Shown here piece by piece: positions 21,480 through 28,369 of a DNA stretch of 64,000 nt. The position numbers and the translations under genes are program-made. The notes under the pieces were generated by a model. It saw nothing but the letters and a program-made list of their open reading frames with translations. It had not been told where the DNA came from and made no database searches. Source of the stretch: Rhizobium etli CFN 42 (GTDB taxonomy: Bacteria > Pseudomonadota > Alphaproteobacteria > Rhizobiales > Rhizobiaceae); contig NC_007761.1 of assembly GCF_000092045.1 (NCBI RefSeq), positions 995,001-1,059,000 of the forward strand, in the 5' to 3' direction. Each line of letters opens with the position of its first letter. The stretch's first letter is position 1.

Positions 21480-22225
21480 CGCCGGTGATCCGTCTCGAAG
21501 ATCTCACCGTCGCCTATAACAGACACCCCGCCGTCCATCATGTCACCGGCGCCTTCGCGAGGGGCAGCCTGACGGCGATTGCCGGGCCGAATGGGGCGGG
21601 CAAGTCGACGCTGGTGAAGGCGATCATGGGTGAGCTTCGTCCCGCCGAAGGCAGGGTCGAGCACCGGCTGGCGCGGGCGGAATTCGGCTATCTCCCGCAA
21701 GCGGCCGAGATCGATCGCCGCTTTCCGATCTCGGTCATCGACACCGTCATGCTCGGTGTCTGGAAGAGCCGGGGAGCCTTCGGCCGCGTCGCGCCGGCCG
21801 ACATCAAAAGGGCGGGCGAGGCGCTGGCCGCCGTCGGCCTCGACGGCTTCGCAAGACGTCATGTCGGCTCGCTCTCGGCCGGCCAGTTTCAACGCGTGCT
21901 TTTTGCCCGCCTGCTGCTGCAGGATGCCGGCGTCATCCTGCTCGACGAGCCGTTTACGGCAATCGATGCCCGCACGACCAGGGATCTTCTTGATATCGTC
22001 GCCCGCTGGCACGGCGAGGGCCGCACCGTCATCGCCGTGCTGCATGATTTCGACGTCGTCCGGACGCATTTCCCTCAGACGCTGCTGCTTGCCCGCGAGC
22101 TGGTGGGATGGGGGCCGACTGCCGACGTCATGTCCGCTGCCAATCTCATGAAAGCCCGCGCCATGGCCGAGCGCTGGGATGAAGATGCCGCGGCTTGCAC
22201 CCCGCAAGAGGCGCCGGCGGCATGA
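21476..22225 (+). CDS. aztA: Zinc ABC transporter, ATP-binding protein (AztA/ZnuC type)
   Basis: A 249-residue ABC ATPase of the metal-import class. Walker A is GPNGAGKST (about residues 40-48), the signature is LSAGQFQRV with glutamine after SAG, Walker B is VILLDEP, and the switch histidine is in VLHDFD. The gene order ATPase-permease-binding protein matches aztABC, and I use that name; znuC is the older label. The candidate Zur box upstream supports zinc as substrate. It overlaps both the small ORF and the permease gene by four bases. Confidence 0.87.
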   Translation: MTPVIRLEDLTVAYNRHPAVHHVTGAFARGSLTAIAGPNGAGKSTLVKAIMGELRPAEGRVEHRLARAEFGYLPQAAEIDRRFPISVIDTVMLGVWKSRGAFGRVAPADIKRAGEALAAVGLDGFARRHVGSLSAGQFQRVLFARLLLQDAGVILLDEPFTAIDARTTRDLLDIVARWHGEGRTVIAVLHDFDVVRTHFPQTLLLARELVGWGPTADVMSAANLMKARAMAERWDEDAAACTPQEAPAA

Positions 22226-23094
22226 CGCTCTACGATCTCTTCCTCGCACCCTTTGCCGATTTCGGTTTCATGCGCCGCGCCCTTGTCGCCTGCCTCTGCC
22301 TTGGGCTCGGCTCGGGGCCGATCGGCGTCTTCCTGATGCTGCGGCGCATGAGCCTGATGGGCGACGCCATGAGCCACGCCGTGTTGCCGGGGGCGGCGAT
22401 CGGTTATCTCGTTGCCGGCTCGCTGTCGCTGACGGCGATGGGCCTCGGCGGTCTTGTCGCCGGCCTGTCGGTGGCGCTGCTGTCGGGCGCCGTCAGCCGT
22501 ATGACGGTGCTGCGCGAGGATGCGAGCTTTGCCAGCTTCTATCTCGCCTCGCTGGCGCTCGGCGTGCTGATCGTCTCGCTGCGCGGCTCGAACATCGATC
22601 TGCTGCACGTGCTCTTCGGCACCATCCTGGCGATCGATGCGCCCGCCCTTTACCAGATCGGTGCGATCACCTCGCTGACGCTGGTCATCCTCGCCGCCAT
22701 CTACCGGCCGCTGGTGGCCGAGTGTTTCGATCCCGGGTTCCTCCGTGCCGTCGGCGGACGCGGGACGGTCTATCACGTGCTCTTCCTGCTGCTCGTGGTA
22801 CTGAACCTCGTTGCCAGTTTCCAGGCGCTCGGCACGCTGATGGCGGTCGGCCTGATGATGCTGCCGGCCGCGGTCGCCCAGCTCTGGTCGCGCAGCCTGC
22901 CCGCCATGATGCTGATCGCCACCGTCAGCGCCGCCGCCTCCGGCTATATCGGTCTGATCGCCTCCTACCATTTCGAACTCGCCTCCGGCCCGACGATCAT
23001 CATGACCGCGGCGCTGATCTACGCCTTCTCAATCCTTTTCGCGCCCTCGGGCATTGCCCGGCGCTTCTTTCCCCGCCCGCATCTGAAGGGCTGA
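22222..23094 (+). CDS. aztB: Zinc ABC transporter, permease (AztB/ZnuB type)
   Basis: A 290-residue ABC-3 family permease with eight or nine transmembrane helices. Family stretches include LMLRRMSLMGDAMSHAVLPGAAIGYL near residues 34-59, DLLHVLFGTILAI, and the coupling region LNLVASFQALGTLMAVGLMMLPA. The start MTLYDLFLAP overlaps the stop of the ATPase gene (ATGA). The frame extends nine codons upstream but that start would overlap the ATPase gene more deeply. Confidence 0.87.
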   Translation: MTLYDLFLAPFADFGFMRRALVACLCLGLGSGPIGVFLMLRRMSLMGDAMSHAVLPGAAIGYLVAGSLSLTAMGLGGLVAGLSVALLSGAVSRMTVLREDASFASFYLASLALGVLIVSLRGSNIDLLHVLFGTILAIDAPALYQIGAITSLTLVILAAIYRPLVAECFDPGFLRAVGGRGTVYHVLFLLLVVLNLVASFQALGTLMAVGLMMLPAAVAQLWSRSLPAMMLIATVSAAASGYIGLIASYHFELASGPTIIMTAALIYAFSILFAPSGIARRFFPRPHLKG

Positions 23095-23110
23095 CTTCAA
23101 GGAGACTTCG

Positions 23111-24010
23111 ATGATATCGCAGAGACTGCTTCTCTCCGCCGCAATTCCCGCGCTGATGGCGCTGTCGGCGGCACCCGCTTCCGCCGAAACGCTGAAGGTA
23201 GTGGCGTCCTTCACCGTGCTCGCCGATGTCGTGAAACAGGTCGGCGGCGACCTTGTTGATGTCACCAGCCTCGTCGGACCAAATGGCGATCCCCATGAGT
23301 TCGAGCCGTCGCCGGCCGACGCGAAAAATCTGAAGGCGGCCGAAGTCACCTTCGTCAGCGGCGAAGGGCTGGAAGGCTGGATGGACCGGCTGATCACCGC
23401 CTCGGGCTACAAGGGCAAGCCGGTGACGGTCTCCGATGGCATCGCCACCCGCACCATGGAAGAGGACGGCGAAAAAATCACCGATCCGCATGTCTGGAAC
23501 AGCCCGGTCAACGTCAAGGTCTGGGTCGCCAATATTGAAAAGGCGCTGTCGGCGGCCGATCCCGCCGATGCCGCCGCCTTCAAGGCCAATGCCGAGAAAT
23601 ACTCGAAGACGCTGGATGACCTGAACGCCTATGCCCATGCGAAATTCGACGCTATTGCCGATGATCGCCGCAAGGTGCTGACCAGCCACGACGCCTTCGG
23701 CTATTTCGGCCGCGAATACAAGGTGAGCTTCCTGGCGCCGCTCGGTCTCTCCACCGAGAGCGAGGCCTCGGCCGCCGGCGTCGCCAAGCTGATCGAACAG
23801 ATCAAGAGCGAGCACGTGAAGGCCTATTTCTTCGAAAATTCCAACGATCCGCGCCTGGTCAAGCAGGTCGCCAAGGCAACCGGCGCGGAGCCCGGCGGTG
23901 AGCTTTACGTCGAATCGCTCTCCGACGCCAAGGGACCGGCACCGACCTATGAGAAGATGTTTCGCTACAACGTCGACCAACTCGCCGCCGCCATGGCGAA
24001 ATCGAGCTGA
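23111..24010 (+). CDS. aztC: Zinc ABC transporter, substrate-binding protein (AztC/ZnuA type)
   Basis: A 299-residue cluster A-I binding protein with signal peptide (cleavage after PASA, residue 25). Metal-site candidates are His62 (GDPHEFEP), His127 (TDPHVW) and His193 (TSHDAFGYF), with an acidic residue near Glu268. The long histidine-rich loop of E. coli ZnuA is absent; the loop after residue 115 is acidic. This fits AztC-like or TroA/Mn-type proteins, so manganese cannot be excluded. It is 16 bases after the permease gene and ends the operon. Confidence 0.87.
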   Translation: MISQRLLLSAAIPALMALSAAPASAETLKVVASFTVLADVVKQVGGDLVDVTSLVGPNGDPHEFEPSPADAKNLKAAEVTFVSGEGLEGWMDRLITASGYKGKPVTVSDGIATRTMEEDGEKITDPHVWNSPVNVKVWVANIEKALSAADPADAAAFKANAEKYSKTLDDLNAYAHAKFDAIADDRRKVLTSHDAFGYFGREYKVSFLAPLGLSTESEASAAGVAKLIEQIKSEHVKAYFFENSNDPRLVKQVAKATGAEPGGELYVESLSDAKGPAPTYEKMFRYNVDQLAAAMAKSS

Positions 24011-24048
24011 GGGCCGAGGGGCTGCAGGTCGTGCGCCGACGCGTTCGA

Positions 24049-24195
24049 ACAGGATGATTGTCGTCTGAAAACCGCGCACATCATGCTCTAGAGCTTTTCC
24101 GGGTTAGATTGAAGTTATGCCCATCGCCAATCGCCTCTGCCCTGACGAAAACCTGCTCTGTCAGAATGCTTCAATCTAACCCGGAAAAGCTCTAG
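24049..24195. repeat. Two abutting palindromic elements, including a 108-bp member of the 5371 family
   Basis: 24088-24195 is a 108-bp element with perfect 27-bp inverted ends (ctagagcttttccgggttag...). Its interior is nearly the inverse of that in the 5371-5533 element. Directly before it, 24054-24090 resembles a decayed half of the small palindrome seen intact at 62508-62560 (tcgtctgaaaaccgc...catcatgctcta). The right end of the 108-bp element supplies the stop codon of the neighbouring minus-strand gene. Confidence 0.8.
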
Positions 24196-24884
24196 CGGCG
24201 CTCGACACCCTTTGCCGCCAGGGTATCGTCAACGGAAGTCGAGGTCAGAAACGCCGCCAGCTGCCTGGCGGCGTCTGCGACCCTTGAATCGGTGCTTATG
24301 CCAATGGCGAAATCAATGTAGCTTTGGAGTTCTGTCGGGAACCGGCCGACAAGCATGACTTCGGGAGCGGCGGCCAGGATCGACGTCACGGGAACGACTG
24401 CCAGCTCGGCTTCCCCGCGGGCGACGGCCGATGCTGTCTGACCTCCCGGTACCACGACGAGCCTGGGCTTCACCTCATCGGCTATTCCCAGCCGATCCAG
24501 CAAATCGGAAAAGTAGCCGCCGCTTGTTCCGTCACTGGCGTAGGCGATCGAGCCGGCGTTTTTCAATATGTGTGCGAATGCTTCAACGGATACGATGTCG
24601 AGCGGTCGGCTGCCCGCCTTGGCCGCCACGCCCATGCCGACGCGCCCAAACGAGACCTGGCTCCCCGCCTCGACCTTGCCCGAGGCGGCCAGATCCTCAA
24701 TCATGGACGGATTGATGATGACGAGATCAAAGGCTTCCCCGGCTTCGATCTGCTTCTTGACCGTCGGATTGACCTCCCACTTGGCCGCAACAGTGAATCC
24801 GGTGGCGGTCTCGAACTGGGGAATGAGGGCAAGGACGGCGGGTCGGACCGCAATAGCGCCAAAAAGCTGGATCTCCTGATTCAT
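24192..24884 (-). CDS. ModA-like substrate-binding protein without signal peptide
   Basis: A 230-residue protein with the fold of molybdate/sulfate-type binding proteins (ModA-like). Recognisable stretches: VNPTVKKQIEAGEAFDLVIIN, GRVGMGVAAKAG, AYASDGTSGGYFSDLLDRLGI and VARGEAELAVVPVTSI. The start MNQEIQLFGAIAV has GAGG nine bases upstream, and no signal peptide or lipobox precedes the domain, unusual for this class. No transporter genes are adjacent. The stop codon lies in the terminal repeat of the palindromic element. Confidence 0.8.
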   Translation of the reverse strand: MNQEIQLFGAIAVRPAVLALIPQFETATGFTVAAKWEVNPTVKKQIEAGEAFDLVIINPSMIEDLAASGKVEAGSQVSFGRVGMGVAAKAGSRPLDIVSVEAFAHILKNAGSIAYASDGTSGGYFSDLLDRLGIADEVKPRLVVVPGGQTASAVARGEAELAVVPVTSILAAAPEVMLVGRFPTELQSYIDFAIGISTDSRVADAARQLAAFLTSTSVDDTLAAKGVERR

Positions 24885-24907
24885 GGACCACTGCCTCAAC
24901 GACGCTC

Positions 24908-25219
24908 TTAAATATTGAGGTCGAAGACCAGGATGCCGGCCAGGCCTCCGTCCGTCGACGAGACGATGCGCTCGCCGACGGTCACATGGTCGGGATGGAC
25001 GAGATAGGCGTCGCGCGCCTCCTCACTTTCGAAGGTCACGGCAAAACCGTCGACGAAACCGCCATGCAGGCCCTCGGGCGAAACATTCGGCCCATATTTG
25101 ATATCCAATATGCCGGGAATGACCTGCTTCAGCGCGACGATCGCGTCGAACAGCGCCTGCTTTTCGTCGCTCGTCACTGCCGTCTTCAGGCGCAGGAATA
25201 CGCAATGCAGGATCATCAT
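24908..25219 (-). CDS. Dabb (stress responsive alpha/beta barrel) domain protein
   Basis: A 103-residue Dabb-domain protein: MMILHCVFLRLK at the N-terminus, the middle GPNVSPEGLHGGFVDGFAVTF and the YLVHPDHV motif close to the C-terminus. Such small dimeric ferredoxin-like proteins are linked to stress but mostly uncharacterised. Start supported by GGGAGG upstream. The ModA-like gene follows 23 bases downstream on the same strand, so the two may form an operon. Confidence 0.9.
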   Translation of the reverse strand: MMILHCVFLRLKTAVTSDEKQALFDAIVALKQVIPGILDIKYGPNVSPEGLHGGFVDGFAVTFESEEARDAYLVHPDHVTVGERIVSSTDGGLAGILVFDLNI

Positions 25220-25323
25220 GGACCTCCCGATTTTCTGTGTCGGCAGAATAGCCGCGAAAGCCGGGAGGGCAATGGGATTTATTTTCAAGCGGGCGGTGCG
25301 GCGTGCAGGCCCTTATTCCCCGT

Positions 25324-27504
25324 TCAGCTCGCCAGCTTCATCACCCTTGCCGGCTGGCTACCGCGTGACATGGCGCCGCCCAAGCCGAAGCGGCCGACGA
25401 CCGCTGCCAGGTTTTCCGTTTCCTGGGCAAGCCCCTGGGCTGCGGCTGTCGTCTCTTCGACCATGGCAGCGTTCTGCTGGGTAACCTTGTCCATCAGATC
25501 GGCAGCGGCGGAAACTTCCCGCAGGCTGGTTGCCTGCGCCTTCGCGCTGGCGGCGATTTCGTTGACCGTATCGCTCATGCCGACGACGCGATCGACGATC
25601 TTGGAGAGCGCGACACCGGTTTCCTCGACCAGATTGACGCCGGTCTGAACCTGCGACGACGACATCGAGATCAGCCCGCTGATTTCCTTTGCAGCCTGGG
25701 CGGAGCGCTGCGCCAATTCCCGGACCTCCTGGGCGACGACGGCAAAACCCTTGCCGGCTTCGCCGGCGCGCGCCGCCTCGACACCGGCGTTGAGCGCCAG
25801 CAAGTTCGTCTGGAAAGCGATTTCGTCGATCACCCGGATGATATTGCCGATCTTGCCGGAGGAGCCCTGGATTTCGGTCATGGCCTCGATCGCACGGGCA
25901 ACGACCTCGCCGCCCTTTTCGGCATCGGCGCGGGCAAGCTTCATCGTTTGCTGCGCACTGTTTGCCCCGTCGGAGGTGTCGTTGACGCCGCGGGTGACGT
26001 CACCCAAGGCGGCGACCGTTTCCTCGAGCGACGCGGCCTGCTGTTCCGTGCGCCGCGCCAGATCGTTCGACGCCGTCGAAATCTCGCCGAGGCCGGAGCG
26101 GATGGTGTAGACGGCATTGACGACATTGCGGATCGTGTCTTCGAGAGCCGAAACCGACATATTGAAATTCGCCCGGATCGTCTCGAATTCCGGCGCCACT
26201 TTCTCGTTCATGCGCACGGTGAGATCGCCCGAGGCCAGAAGATCGAACCGGCTCTGCACCACTTCGACGAAATGACGCAGATCCTCCGCCTTCGCCTGCT
26301 CGAGGTCGCCCTGCCGTTTGCGGTCGGTCTCGACCTGTGCCTGAAGCGCCTGCTGCTCCTCCTTCAACGTTTCGCCGCGGGCGAGTTCATGGCGGAATTT
26401 TTCGAGCGCGCTCTTCAGGCTGCCGAGTTCGTCGGCGCTGCCATCATGGTCGATCGGATCGCGATAGTTCCCGCCGGCCATTTTCTGGACGGCGTTGAGG
26501 ATGCCCTTCAGCGGCTTGCCGATCAGAATGCGGCTTGCCGTCAGGATGACGGCGAGCGCCACCGCCAGGATGAAAATGCCGCCAATGATGGTGCTATAGA
26601 TCTGCTGCCAGACCGGCGCCCAGAAGGTCGCGGCCGGCACATCGAGAACGGCCGCCCAGGTCGTGTTCATGCCGCGGGCGGTGAAAGGATAGACGAGGCG
26701 CACGGCGCCGTCGGACAGGCCCGAGATCACCCGCATCTTGCCGTCGGAGAGCGCCCGCTTGACGTCATCAGCGCCTGCATCGGCATAGTCCTTCATCAGA
26801 TTGTCTTTGTCGGGATGGGCGAGCCACTTGCCGTCATTGGCAATCAGCATGACCCGCCCCCCGTCGAAGGGATGCATCTGCGTGAGGGCGGCTGTGAGAT
26901 CGTCGAGCTTGATATCGACGCCGGCCAGGCCAACGACAGTCCCGTTCACCTGCATCGGCACCGACACCGAGGTGACGAGCTTCTTCATGTTGGTGAGATA
27001 GGGAGAGGTGATGATCGCCTTTCCTGATTTCAGTGGGGCGCTGTAATATTCGTCCTCAGGCTTGATGGTCCACGTCGAGAACTCCATCTTGCCGTCGTCG
27101 CCCTTCGTCCAATAGGGCGTGAAAATGCCTTCCTTGTTCAAGCCGTCTGCGCCGGTCGTCGGGTGGGGACCATCGATCAGCTCACACATCCAGGCGCCGA
27201 AGACGCTCGGATATTGCGGCGCCACGGTCTTGATCATCGCGACGATGTCGGCCCGGCTTTTCGATCCGCCCTCGACGAAGCCGGAGAGGCCCGCGGCGAG
27301 TGCCGTGCCGGCCGAGGTGGCTTCGGTGATGCTGGTCGCCACCTGCTGGCTGACCACGGCCGCCTGCTGGGTCGCAAGCGCCATGACCTCGCGCTCCGTA
27401 TTGTTCTTGGCGCTGAACGCATTGAATGCGGTGTAAGCGATCAGGATGCCTGCAATCGCAGTGCCGGTCGCAAGGATGAGTTTGGCTGAAACGGTTCTGA
27501 TCAC
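25324..27504 (-). CDS. Methyl-accepting chemotaxis protein with Cache sensor
   Basis: A 726-residue chemoreceptor. TM1 (about 8-29) and TM2 (about 303-326) flank a periplasmic double Cache domain of about 270 residues, including YYSAPLKSGKAIITSPYL. HAMP follows (about 327-380), then an extra linker helix and the cytoplasmic signalling domain with hairpin tip EIAFQTNLLALNAGVEAARAG. No CheR-binding pentapeptide at the C-terminus. Ligands of such Cache receptors in rhizobia are often amino or carboxylic acids, but the ligand here cannot be told. Single gene. Confidence 0.95.
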   Translation of the reverse strand: MIRTVSAKLILATGTAIAGILIAYTAFNAFSAKNNTEREVMALATQQAAVVSQQVATSITEATSAGTALAAGLSGFVEGGSKSRADIVAMIKTVAPQYPSVFGAWMCELIDGPHPTTGADGLNKEGIFTPYWTKGDDGKMEFSTWTIKPEDEYYSAPLKSGKAIITSPYLTNMKKLVTSVSVPMQVNGTVVGLAGVDIKLDDLTAALTQMHPFDGGRVMLIANDGKWLAHPDKDNLMKDYADAGADDVKRALSDGKMRVISGLSDGAVRLVYPFTARGMNTTWAAVLDVPAATFWAPVWQQIYSTIIGGIFILAVALAVILTASRILIGKPLKGILNAVQKMAGGNYRDPIDHDGSADELGSLKSALEKFRHELARGETLKEEQQALQAQVETDRKRQGDLEQAKAEDLRHFVEVVQSRFDLLASGDLTVRMNEKVAPEFETIRANFNMSVSALEDTIRNVVNAVYTIRSGLGEISTASNDLARRTEQQAASLEETVAALGDVTRGVNDTSDGANSAQQTMKLARADAEKGGEVVARAIEAMTEIQGSSGKIGNIIRVIDEIAFQTNLLALNAGVEAARAGEAGKGFAVVAQEVRELAQRSAQAAKEISGLISMSSSQVQTGVNLVEETGVALSKIVDRVVGMSDTVNEIAASAKAQATSLREVSAAADLMDKVTQQNAAMVEETTAAAQGLAQETENLAAVVGRFGLGGAMSRGSQPARVMKLAS

Positions 27505-27832
27505 TCTGAAGACCCTTCATGTCGGCTGACGAAATCTGCTTCATGCGGCGCGAGGTCATCGAGAAAGGCTGCGCGGCGGACAAAAGGCACGCGGAGCCAG
27601 ACATGCCCGGACCAGGCACCCTTGTCGATCTTCGAAACCAGGCGAATATGGAATTTCGGCGGGCTCATCCCGAAGGTGCAGACGGAAACATCACCGCGCG
27701 CCCTGCGGATCGTCATCGCGCGCGATGACGATCATCATTGCGTCAGACACAAGATCAGTACGTTATGAACAAAAGTTTAAGGGCCGGATGAATTCATCAA
27801 TATTGTGAACCGGCAAGCTCGGCGCGGGCCGA
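27505..27832. other. Intergenic region upstream of the chemoreceptor
   Basis: A 328-base gap. Open frames in it lack ribosome sites and family resemblance. The part near 27740-27810 is AT-richer and could hold the chemoreceptor promoter. I see no repeat or RNA structure. Confidence 0.5.
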
Positions 27833-28252
27833 TCACATCTGGTCGCTTGCGGCGAGGTCGCGGTTGTAGATCTTGCGGACCAGTTCGCCGGCACGGGCGC
27901 GGGCCTCGTCTTTCTCAGCCGGCGTCATTGGCCGGCAGGTGTTCCTGAGGTTGGACCGGTCGAGCACCGTCACTGTACCCGAATTGACGATGACGAGGTG
28001 CCAGCTGCAGGAGGCGACCCTGTCGATGGCGACGGCGCTATGGCAGCCGGAGGAAAGGCAGAAGGCCACGGTCTGCTGTGCTGCGTGATCACCCTTATCA
28101 GCCAGCGCCAGCGCCTTCTTGAACTCGTCGGCCCACCGCTCGCAGTGGGGCTTGCCGGGTACGCAGACCTTGGTGACGGGATAGATGTCGCTCGCCTGAA
28201 CCGGCGAGACGAAAAGAGCGCTGACCGAAACGGCGAGCAGAAGTTTGAGCAT
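27833..28252 (-). CDS. Exported cysteine-containing hypothetical protein
   Basis: A 139-residue secreted protein. The first 20 residues form a signal peptide (MLKLLLAVSVSALFVSPVQA). The mature part has six cysteines (CVPGKPHC, FCLSSGCH, SCSWH and NTCRP), suggesting periplasmic disulfides. I do not recognise a family. Start chosen at the signal peptide; the open frame extends 20 codons upstream without a better site. Confidence 0.75.
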   Translation of the reverse strand: MLKLLLAVSVSALFVSPVQASDIYPVTKVCVPGKPHCERWADEFKKALALADKGDHAAQQTVAFCLSSGCHSAVAIDRVASCSWHLVIVNSGTVTVLDRSNLRNTCRPMTPAEKDEARARAGELVRKIYNRDLAASDQM

Positions 28253-28369
28253 CGAATTGTCCTTGTGCGATAAGAAGGAGGCGCATATTGCCGGTCGTTG
28301 GTCAATGGCCATTCATGGGCGAGAGGCGCGCCGCGGACGCGGGAAACACCCGCGCCCAGTTCCCTCCGC

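Noticed and set aside
27501..27716. Minus-strand frame of 71 codons upstream of the chemoreceptor
   Set aside because: No ribosome site or similarity; more likely the promoter and leader of the chemoreceptor gene.
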